DNA from: HGM11525 sp045649145
GTDB lineage: Bacteria; Bacillota; Clostridia; UBA1381
Assembly: GCA_045649145.1 (NCBI GenBank)
Contig: JAZRPK010000007.1
Location: 1-31,297 of the forward strand
Reading direction: 5' to 3'
Length of the DNA stretch: 31,297 bases
Part shown: piece after piece, positions 24,822-31,297 of the stretch
Numbering within the stretch: the first letter of the stretch is position 1
Layout: each line of letters begins with the position of its first letter
Program-made: the position numbers and the translations under genes
The notes under the pieces: generated by a model
What the model was told of the DNA's origin: nothing
The model's input: the letters and a program-made list of their open reading frames with translations, nothing else
Database searches by the model: none

Positions 24822-25594
24822 GCGAAATAATACTTGAAACCAAAAATCTTGGAATCTCCTTCGGTGGCTTGAAAGCAGTTGATAATGTAAATCTGACTGT
24901 TAAAAAGGGTCAGCTTTACGGTCTTATAGGTCCTAACGGCGCAGGCAAAACCACCCTGTTTAACCTTTTGACAGGTGTGTATAAGCCAACATCGGGCAGT
25001 TTTTATCTTGATGGCGAGGAGCTTAACGGAAAAGGACAGGAGCAGATAAACCATAAGGGCATTGCCAGAACATTCCAGAACATCAGACTTTTTAATAATA
25101 TGAGCGTCATCAGAAATGTTATGGTGGGACTTCATAATCAGCCTGAGTTCAAGTGCAATCCGTTTGTGAGTATGTTCCGCCTTCCAGGACATTATAATTC
25201 GGAAAAGAAGATGAGAGAAAGGGCTAAGGAGCTTCTTAGAATTTTCGACCTTGAAGATGAACGAAATAATTTAGCTTGCAATCTTCCTTACGGAAAACAG
25301 CGAAAGCTTGAAATTGCAAGAGCACTTGCTACTAATCCTAAGCTTTTGCTTCTTGACGAGCCTGCTGCGGGTATGAACCCTAATGAAACAGCAGATCTTA
25401 TGGATATTATCAGATTTGTTAGAGAAAAGTTTGATGTGACCGTACTTCTTATCGAGCATGATATGAAGCTGGTCAGCGGCATATGTGAGGAGGTAACCGT
25501 TCTCAACTTCGGAACGGTGCTTGCGCAGGGCAAAACCGAAGATGTGCTCAATAACCCCAAGGTTATTACAGCATATATCGGCGAAGATGACTGA
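24818..25594 (+). CDS. livG: LivG branched-chain amino acid ABC ATPase
   Basis: The 258-residue ABC ATPase powers import by the LivHM permeases. Walker A GPNGAGKTT is at 38-46. The signature is the variant LPYGKQRKLEIARAL, the LivG-typical replacement of LSGGQ, followed by Walker B LLLLDEPAAGMNPNE and the H-loop IEHDM. Length is normal. GGAGGGG lies just before the ATG, inside the end of livM. It differs from LivF in its signature and in a 20-residue insert after the Q-loop, which confirms it as the G subunit. Confidence 0.96.
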   Translation: MSEIILETKNLGISFGGLKAVDNVNLTVKKGQLYGLIGPNGAGKTTLFNLLTGVYKPTSGSFYLDGEELNGKGQEQINHKGIARTFQNIRLFNNMSVIRNVMVGLHNQPEFKCNPFVSMFRLPGHYNSEKKMRERAKELLRIFDLEDERNNLACNLPYGKQRKLEIARALATNPKLLLLDEPAAGMNPNETADLMDIIRFVREKFDVTVLLIEHDMKLVSGICEEVTVLNFGTVLAQGKTEDVLNNPKVITAYIGEDD

Positions 25595-25609
25595 TAAGGA
25601 GGTGCACTC

Positions 25610-26314
25610 GTGCTTAGAGTAGAAAATGTAGAAGTATATTATGGCGTAATCAAAGCAATAAAGGGTGTGTCCTTTGAGGTTAACAAGGGCGAGATTATCG
25701 CACTTATCGGCTCTAACGGTGCAGGTAAGACGACCATACTTCATACTATAACAGGACTTATTACACCCAGAACGGGAAGTATATACTTAGAGGGTGAGGA
25801 TATTACCAAAATCCCTGCACATAAGATTGTGTCAATGGGAATGGCGCACGTGCCCGAGGGCAGACGCATATTTCAGGAGCTTACAGTGTATGAGAACCTG
25901 CAGCTTGGTGCATTTATCCTGAAGGACAAAAAGCAAATAGAAAAGAATTTGGAATATGTATATACGCATTTTCCGCGTCTTAAGGAGCGTAAAAACCAGA
26001 TAGCAGGAACACTCTCCGGCGGCGAACAGCAGATGCTTGCAATGGGCAGAGCGCTTATGTCCAATCCGAAAATTCTTTTGATGGACGAGCCGTCAATGGG
26101 ACTTTCGCCCATACTGGTGTCGGAAATATTCCAGATAATCAAGGAGGTTTCCGAGGACGGAACTACCGTATTGCTTGTTGAGCAGAATGCGAAAAAGGCT
26201 CTTGCAATTGCAGACCGTGCATATGTGCTTGAAACGGGCAAGGTGGCACTTTCGGGCGATGCCAAAGAGCTTTTGAATGACGAGAGCATCAAAAAGGCAT
26301 ACCTTGGAGAATAA
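25610..26314 (+). CDS. livF: LivF branched-chain amino acid ABC ATPase
   Basis: The 234-residue product is the second ATPase subunit, LivF. Walker A GSNGAGKTT is at 34-42, the signature is LSGGEQQMLAMGRAL, and Walker B is LLMDEPSMGLSP. The segment MGMAHVPEGRRIF is characteristic of LivF. The start is GTG at 25610, right after GGAGGTG, 15 bp past the livG stop. It completes a five-component transporter (K, H, M, G, F). A terminator follows 12 bp later. Confidence 0.96.
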   Translation: MLRVENVEVYYGVIKAIKGVSFEVNKGEIIALIGSNGAGKTTILHTITGLITPRTGSIYLEGEDITKIPAHKIVSMGMAHVPEGRRIFQELTVYENLQLGAFILKDKKQIEKNLEYVYTHFPRLKERKNQIAGTLSGGEQQMLAMGRALMSNPKILLMDEPSMGLSPILVSEIFQIIKEVSEDGTTVLLVEQNAKKALAIADRAYVLETGKVALSGDAKELLNDESIKKAYLGE

Positions 26315-26321
26315 AAGATTA

Positions 26322-26349
26322 AAAAAGCAGACCGTGTGGTCTGCTTTTT
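26322..26349. terminator. Bidirectional terminator between livF and sleB
   Basis: GCAGACC (26327-26333) pairs with GGTCTGC (26338-26344), flanked by A5 on the left and T5 on the right, with a 4-base loop. It lies between convergent livF and sleB and can serve both. Confidence 0.9.
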
Positions 26350-26351
26350 AG

Positions 26352-26999
26352 TTACTTACAGAAAACGTGTTTTCCAATCCTCTTGATAACAGGTCTTGAA
26401 CGAATCCAACCATTTGTTGCAGTTGCAGGATTATAATAATAGATAGCGCCGCCTGACGGGTCCCAGCCGTTTAAGGCATCTCTTGCCGCCTTTACACAGG
26501 AGTTTGTGGGCGACATATTTATCTGCCCATCATCAACTGCCGTAAATGCGCCGTTTTGGTAAATGACGCCTGCTATTGAATTGGGGAATGATGAGTGCTT
26601 GACACGGTTTAGCACCACAGCACCGACAGCCACCTGTCCTTCGTATGTTTCACCTCTTGCCTCGCCGCTTATCAGCATTGCCAAAAGCCGCACGTTGTTA
26701 TTTGATGCTCCCTGAGTTGTCTGAGAGGATATGCCAATTTTCTTAAGTGTTGCTGCCCCTGCAATTCCATCGGGAGTAAGACCGTTGTTTCGCTGAAAAC
26801 GCTTTACCGCTGCCTCCGTTTTGGCACCGTAAATGCCGTCAACGCTGCCTGTAAGATACCCCCACTGGATAAGCCTTTGCTGGATTTGGCGTACCTCAGA
26901 GCCGGTCGAGCCTCGTTTTGACAACGCATATACCTGCGGTTGCAAAAGCAAAATAAAGCTCATAACAAGTGCTGTAAATCGTAATTTTTTTCTGTTCAT
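26352..26999 (-). CDS. sleB: SleB spore cortex-lytic enzyme
   Basis: The 215-residue product hydrolyses muramic-lactam-containing cortex peptidoglycan during spore germination. An N-terminal signal peptide ends at about residue 25 (VYALS). A peptidoglycan-binding domain follows (about 33-90, EVRQIQQRLIQWGYLTGSVDGIYG), then a short Ser/Thr/Gln/Asn linker. The SleB/CwlJ catalytic domain spans about 105-214, with the catalytic Glu in ISGEARGE and later AIYYYNPA. GGAGG lies 9 bases before the ATG; a longer in-frame start at 27071 has no support and would spoil the signal peptide. Some spore formers pair sleB with ypeB; no ypeB is adjacent here. A sigma-G-like promoter is visible at 27032-27061. 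Confidence 0.93.
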   Translation of the reverse strand: MNRKKLRFTALVMSFILLLQPQVYALSKRGSTGSEVRQIQQRLIQWGYLTGSVDGIYGAKTEAAVKRFQRNNGLTPDGIAGAATLKKIGISSQTTQGASNNNVRLLAMLISGEARGETYEGQVAVGAVVLNRVKHSSFPNSIAGVIYQNGAFTAVDDGQINMSPTNSCVKAARDALNGWDPSGGAIYYYNPATATNGWIRSRPVIKRIGKHVFCK

Positions 27000-27031
27000 A
27001 GCCCTTTTTCCTCCTTTTACTTCGATGTCAA

Positions 27032-27061
27032 TATCATTCCATAAGAAAAGGAAAAATATAC
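27032..27061 (-). promoter_or_regulatory. Sigma-G-like promoter for sleB
   Basis: On the minus strand GTATA (27057-27061) matches the -35 consensus GHATR exactly. After an 18 bp spacer, AATGATA (27032-27038) matches the -10 consensus CATnHTA at all but the first base. It lies about 33 bp before the sleB start and just after the terminator of the spoVM unit. sleB is forespore-expressed under sigma-G in Bacillus, which supports the call. Confidence 0.6.
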
Positions 27062-27071
27062 ACCCAAACAC

Positions 27072-27101
27072 AAAAAAAGGCTGTGCCCAATGAGCACAGC
27101 C
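27072..27101 (-). terminator. Intrinsic terminator after spoVM
   Basis: On the minus strand GGCTGTGC (27094-27101) pairs with GCACAGCC (27079-27086), with a 7-base loop, then a run of seven U residues (plus-strand A 27072-27078). It starts 10 bp after the spoVM stop and isolates that transcript from sleB. Confidence 0.92.
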
Positions 27102-27110
27102 AATGGATAA

Positions 27111-27179
27111 TTACATTTTTAGAATTGATCGCACAATTCCTGATAACATCTTAGGCATTTTCCATACAACAATTTTCAT
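27111..27179 (-). CDS. spoVM: Stage V sporulation protein SpoVM (22 residues)
   Basis: This tiny gene encodes MKIVVWKMPKMLSGIVRSIL followed by KM. It aligns without gaps to Bacillus SpoVM and shares M1, K2, K7, P9, K10, L12, G14, I15, V16, R17 and L20. Pro9, required in Bacillus for curvature sensing, is present. SpoVM is an amphipathic helix that marks the convex forespore surface and anchors the SpoIVA spore-coat basement layer. The Bacillus protein is 26 residues, so this one is slightly shorter at its C-terminus. GGAGGT at 27188-27193 lies 8 bases before the ATG and a strong terminator follows. Its own ribosome binding site overlaps the end of the upstream small gene, indicating an operon of two. 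Confidence 0.92.
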   Translation of the reverse strand: MKIVVWKMPKMLSGIVRSILKM

Positions 27180-27192
27180 TTTTTTTTACCTC

Positions 27193-27354
27193 CTACCATT
27201 TGAACAGACAACAATATCCAAGAATAATCAGCATAGCGGTCTGAATAACCGCCACTATGTAAATCGGCAGCAAAAGTCCTGCCAGCGTTCCTAAACAAAA
27301 CGCCAATGCTGTAAGCCCTGCCTGCTTACAGCCAATTTTGCAGCAAAGCCTCAT
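27193..27354 (-). CDS. Small cysteine-rich membrane protein upstream of spoVM (53 residues)
   Basis: An ATG at 27354 with GAGGTGAG just upstream opens a 53-codon frame ending TAG at 27193. The stop codon touches the spoVM Shine-Dalgarno, so the two are almost certainly co-transcribed. The protein is hydrophobic over residues 12-48 with a Pro at the midpoint (LLLPIYIVAV), which suggests one kinked or two short membrane helices. Cysteines cluster at the start (C4, C5, C9) and near the end (C48, C49), plus C20. I recognise no family. The context suggests a mother-cell sporulation or spore-envelope role, but this is inference. The coding frame and ribosome binding site are seen; conservation should decide whether it is real. 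Confidence 0.75.
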   Translation of the reverse strand: MRLCCKIGCKQAGLTALAFCLGTLAGLLLPIYIVAVIQTAMLIILGYCCLFKW

Positions 27355-27432
27355 CTTTTCTCACCTCAATACAGAATATGCACTGTGAGATATTTTGTGA
27401 TTGGAAAGAAAGGAAAATGTTGTTCATAATTT

Positions 27433-27493
27433 ATTAACAAAAATACTAAAAGATATTAACAACTTATTCATACGTATGTCAAATAAGTATAGT
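27433..27493 (+). promoter_or_regulatory. Candidate htrA control region
   Basis: Upstream of htrA are a direct repeat ATTAACAA (27433-27440 and 27455-27462, start-to-start 22 bp), a perfect 10 bp palindrome CATACGTATG (27469-27478) and a -10-like TATAGT (27488-27493). No good -35 is present at the correct distance. The repeats occupy the -35 zone, as in promoters needing an activator such as a two-component response regulator. The same DNA also lies upstream of the divergent spoVM unit, so ownership is unclear. Confidence 0.4.
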
Positions 27494-27544
27494 ATCATAT
27501 GAACAATGATGGGGAAAATAGCAAGTGAAAGGAAGAGATATAAT

Positions 27545-28750
27545 ATGAAAAGATATCCTTATACCGAAACAACAGACTTGATTATATATGAAGCAAAAAA
27601 GAAAAAAAATAAGAAAAAGAGAATGTGGGTACCTTGTCTGTGCTCTGCACTTGCGGCGAGTGTATTGACGGTTGGTGCTTGTGGTATCGGCTTTAAGACA
27701 TATTTAGAGCCGATTGTAAACTCAAATGCTTATATCACAGGAACGCAGACGCCCGGTTATACGGCAACAACACTTGCCAATGGTACTGACGCAAACGGAA
27801 AGCAGGTTTTGACAGTTCCCCAGATTGCAAATAAAGTCGGTCCGTCTTGTGTGGGCGTTATTAATAAGGCAAAAATTCAGCCGCAAAAATTCTATGACCC
27901 CTTCTCGGGCAGATACTATTATACATCAGACCCTAATTCTGACGAGATGGTAGAGCAGGGGAGCGGCTCGGGTATAATTATTTCCACCGACGGCTATATT
28001 GTAACAAATCAGCACGTTATTGACGGTGCTACCGAAATCTCGGTTGTCTTAAATACAGGTGATGAATATACAGCCGAGCTGGTAGGTGCAGACGAGAAAT
28101 CAGATCTAGCAGTTCTTAAGATAAATGCCCCAAATCTCGTAGCTGCAGAAATTGGCGATTCGGAAGCCTTGCAGGTAGGCGAGCTTGCGGTTGCAATCGG
28201 AAACCCGCTTGGACAGGAATTTGCAGGTACTGTTACTGTTGGCGTAATTAGTGCAGTAAACAGAACTATGACCGTTGACAATAAAAAATACAATCTGATA
28301 CAGACCGACGCCGCTATTAATCCCGGTAATTCGGGCGGTGCTTTGGTTAATCAGTATGGTGAGGTTATAGGCATTAACTCGGTCAAGATATCGACCACAG
28401 GCGTCGAGGGCATTGGATTTGCAATTTCAAGCAACGAAGCAAAACCGATTATCGACGATTTGAAGAGTAACGGCTACGTTTCGGGCAGACCGCTTGTCGG
28501 AATTCAAGCAAGCGAGACAAACTACGGACTCTCGGTAGTAACCATATCCGAAGGCAGCGGTGCCGAAAAGGCGGGTATGAAGGTCGGTGATTTGATAGTT
28601 AAGGCTGATGGACAGGTTGTTAAGACGGTAAATGAGCTTAACGAAATAAGAGATACCAAAAAGGCGGGAGACCCTCTTCAGCTTACTGTTATCAGAGACG
28701 GCGACATTATGACTATAAATGTAATTCTCGGCGAGGATAAACCGCAATAA
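27545..28750 (+). CDS. htrA: HtrA/DegP-family membrane-anchored serine protease
   Basis: The 401-residue protein is an S1C serine protease for protein quality control on the outer face of the membrane. A Lys-rich cytoplasmic start (KKKKNKKKR) precedes one membrane segment (about 30-50), then a low-complexity linker, the trypsin-like domain and one PDZ domain (about 315-395). The catalytic triad is visible: His in TNQHVIDG, Asp in KSDLAVLK and Ser in INPGNSGGALVN. The ATG at 27545 has GGAAG 9 bases upstream; an ATG 39 bp earlier has none. Which of the Bacillus HtrA/HtrB/YyxA paralogues it resembles most cannot be judged here. A terminator follows, and the gene stands alone. Confidence 0.95.
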   Translation: MKRYPYTETTDLIIYEAKKKKNKKKRMWVPCLCSALAASVLTVGACGIGFKTYLEPIVNSNAYITGTQTPGYTATTLANGTDANGKQVLTVPQIANKVGPSCVGVINKAKIQPQKFYDPFSGRYYYTSDPNSDEMVEQGSGSGIIISTDGYIVTNQHVIDGATEISVVLNTGDEYTAELVGADEKSDLAVLKINAPNLVAAEIGDSEALQVGELAVAIGNPLGQEFAGTVTVGVISAVNRTMTVDNKKYNLIQTDAAINPGNSGGALVNQYGEVIGINSVKISTTGVEGIGFAISSNEAKPIIDDLKSNGYVSGRPLVGIQASETNYGLSVVTISEGSGAEKAGMKVGDLIVKADGQVVKTVNELNEIRDTKKAGDPLQLTVIRDGDIMTINVILGEDKPQ

Positions 28751-28769
28751 GAAAATGAGTGACATATTA

Positions 28770-28797
28770 AAAGACGAAGCAAAAATGCTTCGTCTTT
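28770..28797. terminator. Bidirectional terminator between htrA and the methyltransferase gene
   Basis: AAAGACGAAGC (28770-28780) pairs perfectly with GCTTCGTCTTT (28787-28797), with a 6-base loop and a T-rich right side. It lies between the convergent genes ending at 28750 and 28801. Confidence 0.88.
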
Positions 28798-28800
28798 GTT

Positions 28801-29922
28801 TTACTTTCGTTTTGCAAAGTACTGATAAACTCTGCATTGAATCATACCGTTATAGAGCTTGCGTGTTTTGTCAGCGGTTTTACCGAACTCCTTTTCGAAC
28901 TCATCGGAGGCGGCAAGTATGTACGCCGACCAATTATCAAGCTTTGAAAATGCAGTGCCGAAATCCTTATAGAGTGCAGCACACTCTGCCTTGTCGGAGA
29001 GTCTTTCGCCGTAGGGAGGGTTAGATATTATTGTACCGCCTGCGAGCGTGGAGGAGAATTCCCTCGCATCGCCCAAAACTGAACGTATATGGTTGCCGAC
29101 ACCTGCTTTTTTTGCATTTGCAGCGGTCAAATCCACATATTCAGGATTTATGTCGCTTGCGATAATCTCGAGAGGGACATCCTTTTCCAACGAGCGTGCT
29201 TCGTCTTTAATATTTTCTAAAAGACCTTCGGGTAAATTATCAAACTGCTCGAATGCAAAGCTGCGGTTAAGTCCGGGTGCGATGTTTCGCTTTATCATAG
29301 CAGCCTCAATCGGTATTGTTCCCGAGCCGCAAAAGAGGTCTGCAAGAGTGTTTTCGTATCTCCAGCGACTAAGATAAACGATTGCGGCGGCGAGTGTTTC
29401 ACGAAGCGGTGCTGCATTGGAAATCTGGCGATATCCTCGTTTGTGCAGACTTTCTCCGCTTGTGTCAATCGAAACTGTTACACGGTCTTTTATAAGCGAA
29501 AACCTTATCTGGTATTCTGTGCCGTCCTCTGGCATACGGCTTATGCCGTACCGCTCGCCGACAGAATCGGCTATTGCCTTTTTGATAATAGCACGGCATC
29601 TGGGCGAGCTTGACAGCTTGGACTTAAGACAATGCCCCGATATTGATAACCTTGCGTCCTTGGGCAGTAAATCGCCCCAAGGTGCATTTCGCACACCATC
29701 ATAGAGTGCATCGAAGTTGTCGGCAGAAAATTCCGCCGCCTTTATCAAAACTCTCTCGCCCGTACGCACCCATATATTAGCTTTTATCATTTCCTCGTAT
29801 CCGCCCATAAAACATACACGTCCGTCTTCAACAGATGTGACATTTAGTCCCAAGGCTTTCAATTCTCTTGAAAGAAAAGCCTCAACTCCGAACAGACACG
29901 GTATCATCATTTCAAACTGCAT
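28801..29922 (-). CDS. THUMP-domain class I RNA methyltransferase (RlmL/YpsC type)
   Basis: The 373-residue product has an N-terminal ferredoxin-like/THUMP RNA-binding region (to about residue 155) and a C-terminal Rossmann methyltransferase domain. The SAM-binding motif LADLFCGSGTIPIEAAMI is near residues 192-209 and the amino-methylation motif NPPYGERL is near 305. These match the N-terminal half of E. coli RlmL and Bacillus YpsC, thought to methylate N2 of a guanine in 23S rRNA. Exact target specificity is inferred from the family. The start is inside the end of the RNase R gene (16 bp overlap), with GAGAGGT upstream, implying translational coupling of two RNA-metabolism genes. Confidence 0.9.
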   Translation of the reverse strand: MQFEMMIPCLFGVEAFLSRELKALGLNVTSVEDGRVCFMGGYEEMIKANIWVRTGERVLIKAAEFSADNFDALYDGVRNAPWGDLLPKDARLSISGHCLKSKLSSSPRCRAIIKKAIADSVGERYGISRMPEDGTEYQIRFSLIKDRVTVSIDTSGESLHKRGYRQISNAAPLRETLAAAIVYLSRWRYENTLADLFCGSGTIPIEAAMIKRNIAPGLNRSFAFEQFDNLPEGLLENIKDEARSLEKDVPLEIIASDINPEYVDLTAANAKKAGVGNHIRSVLGDAREFSSTLAGGTIISNPPYGERLSDKAECAALYKDFGTAFSKLDNWSAYILAASDEFEKEFGKTADKTRKLYNGMIQCRVYQYFAKRK

Positions 29923-31297
29923 TTTTTACCTCTCCCTTTGCCGTAATAGTCCTTTTTAAGCATAAAATCAATCCTCAAAAGGTCGATATCAACCGAGGAC
30001 ACAACAATATCAATCTTGTCACCGATTTTGTAGGTTTTTCCTGTACGCTTGCCTTTGGTTATGGCTTTTTTATCATCATAAATATAATAATCGCCGCCTA
30101 TGCTTTCAAGACGTATCATACCCTCAATAGTGTTTTCAAGCTCGGCATATATGCCGTACTCGGAAAGCGAGGTAATAACGGCGGTAAATTCTTCCCCGAT
30201 GTGCTTCCCAGTATACAAGACCTTTAACAGCGTGTCAACGTCACGTTCACACTCCTCAGCCGAACGCTCTGTTTCGGTAGATTGAATGCTCGCAGCTTGA
30301 TACGCACCCTGTAATTTTGCTGTGTCTTTGCCCGCCAACTGTGCACTCAATGCTCTGTGCACCATAAGGTCGGGGTAACGCCTGATTGGCGAGGTGAAAT
30401 GGCAATAGTAATCTGCCGCCAAACCGAAATGACCGTCGTTTGATGTCCTGTATTCTGCCTTCATCATAGCACGAAGCATATTTTTAGAGATTACAGAGGC
30501 GTATGGCTCGTCGGATATTTTGTCTAAAAGCTCCTGTAATGCCTTGGGGGTTATACCTGTTGAAACCTCGGGCAGAGATAAATTAAAGTTGTGCAGAAAT
30601 CTCGAAAAGTTTTCAAGCTTTTCGTAGTCGGGAGCGGCGTGGGTGCGGTAAATAAAGGGCAAAGAATAGCGGACTGCGTGCTCTGCCACCGTTTCGTTTG
30701 CAAGCAGCATAAACTCCTCGATAATTCTGTGAGATTTAAGACGTTTCCTAACAGCAACCTCGCCTACCGAATAATCCTTGCTTAGAAGTACCTTAGCTTC
30801 GGGCAGGTCAAAATCGATGCTGCCCCGCTTTCTTCGCTTTTCGGTCAAAATGTCCGAAAGAGTATTCATATGCGAAAGCTGTGTTAAGATATCGCTGTAT
30901 TTTTTCTTCAAAAGGCTGTCGCCGCTTAGGATATTGTCGACCTCTGTATAGGTCATACGGTGCTTTGAGCGGATGACGGACTTTTCGATTTTGTAGTCTT
31001 TGACATCACCGCTTGCAGAAACGGTCATTATACAAGACAAAGTAAGCCTGTCCTCGTTTGGAACAAGGGAGCAAACTCCGTTTGACAGCCGCTCGGGCAG
31101 CATAGGAATAACTCTGTCGGCAAGATATACGCTTGTGCCACGATTAAATGCCTCTGCATCTATGGCGGAATTGGGGAGTACATAATGCGAAACGTCTGCA
31201 ATGTGCACACCAAGCTTGTACGAGCCGCCCGCAAGCTTTCTGATGCTTATAGCATCGTCAAAGTCCTTGGCGTCATCGCCGTCGATGGTGATTATCT
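29907..31297 (-). CDS. rnr: RNase R (5' end beyond window)
   Basis: This is the C-terminal 463 codons of a hydrolytic 3'-5' exoribonuclease. The frame is open to the window edge and begins within the catalytic RNB domain at ITIDGDDAKDFDDAISI, whose Asp cluster binds the catalytic metals. GVHIADVSHYV follows and later HFTSPIRRYPDLMVHR, both hallmark RNase R/II motifs. A C-terminal S1 domain (about 355-435 of this fragment, GEEFTAVITSLSEYGIYAELENTIEGM) and a short Lys/Gly tail end the protein. The N-terminal cold-shock domains are outside the window. The shorter frame starting at 31208 is an artefact of an internal GTG. It overlaps the RNA methyltransferase gene by 16 bp. Confidence 0.96.
   Translation of the reverse strand, partial: IITIDGDDAKDFDDAISIRKLAGGSYKLGVHIADVSHYVLPNSAIDAEAFNRGTSVYLADRVIPMLPERLSNGVCSLVPNEDRLTLSCIMTVSASGDVKDYKIEKSVIRSKHRMTYTEVDNILSGDSLLKKKYSDILTQLSHMNTLSDILTEKRRKRGSIDFDLPEAKVLLSKDYSVGEVAVRKRLKSHRIIEEFMLLANETVAEHAVRYSLPFIYRTHAAPDYEKLENFSRFLHNFNLSLPEVSTGITPKALQELLDKISDEPYASVISKNMLRAMMKAEYRTSNDGHFGLAADYYCHFTSPIRRYPDLMVHRALSAQLAGKDTAKLQGAYQAASIQSTETERSAEECERDVDTLLKVLYTGKHIGEEFTAVITSLSEYGIYAELENTIEGMIRLESIGGDYYIYDDKKAITKGKRTGKTYKIGDKIDIVVSSVDIDLLRIDFMLKKDYYGKGRGKKCSLK

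Noticed and set aside
24644..25192. 182-codon antisense frame across livM and livG
   Set aside because: Opposite to two certain genes, no ribosome binding site and no family resemblance.
27506..27544. Upstream ATG for htrA adding 13 residues
   Set aside because: No ribosome binding site before it, while GGAAG lies 9 bases before the ATG at 27545.
1..31297. CRISPR arrays, tRNA or rRNA genes, insertion sequences, phage or defence genes
   Set aside because: I looked for regularly spaced repeats, cloverleaf 3' ends, transposase motifs and terminal inverted repeats and saw none.

Overview
The window looks like chromosomal DNA from a low-to-moderate GC, endospore-forming member of the Clostridia (Firmicutes). 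The evidence is the strong GGAGG-type ribosome binding sites, consensus sigma-A promoters, the YggS-SepF-YlmH-DivIVA division cluster, an [FeFe]-hydrogenase maturase (HydE), a TPP riboswitch on an ECF thiamine transporter, and three sporulation-type genes (CotJC-like Mn catalase, SleB, SpoVM). I see no rRNA, tRNA, CRISPR array, insertion sequence or phage gene. Most genes are conserved housekeeping genes in familiar order.

Layout. 1-330: a GC-richer, hairpin-rich non-coding stretch of unknown nature. 335-1130 (minus): thiT behind a consensus promoter and a TPP riboswitch with a terminator platform. 1240-3492 (plus): a FAD/Rieske oxidoreductase, a 42-residue hydrophilic protein and a Mn catalase. 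3550-6478 (minus): rpmE, rpsO and pnp. 6542-10694 (plus): an orphan ECF S-component, then a gamma-glutamyl-cysteine-ligase-like gene, a glutathionylspermidine-synthase-like ATP-grasp gene and mnmA. 10702-18475 (plus): a structured leader, hydE, lon, engB, an HlyD-like membrane protein, yggS, sepF, ylmH and divIVA. 18563-21346: ileS. 21449-26314: a complete branched-chain amino acid ABC transporter (livK-H-M-G-F). 26352-27354 (minus): sleB, preceded by a two-gene mini-operon of a 53-residue membrane protein and spoVM. 27545-28750: an HtrA protease. 28801-31297 (minus): RNase R (cut by the window edge) overlapping a THUMP-type RNA methyltransferase.

The most notable items are three very small genes (2597-2725, 27111-27179, 27193-27354); the 22-codon one is a convincing SpoVM. 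Also notable are a folded leader with two mutually exclusive helices before hydE, a gene pair suggesting an uncharacterised gamma-glutamyl peptide or thiol pathway, and a good sigma-G-like promoter before sleB. I found no large novel defence or mobile system. The candidates for something undescribed are the small spoVM partner, the hydE leader, the 5' structured region and the gamma-glutamyl pathway.
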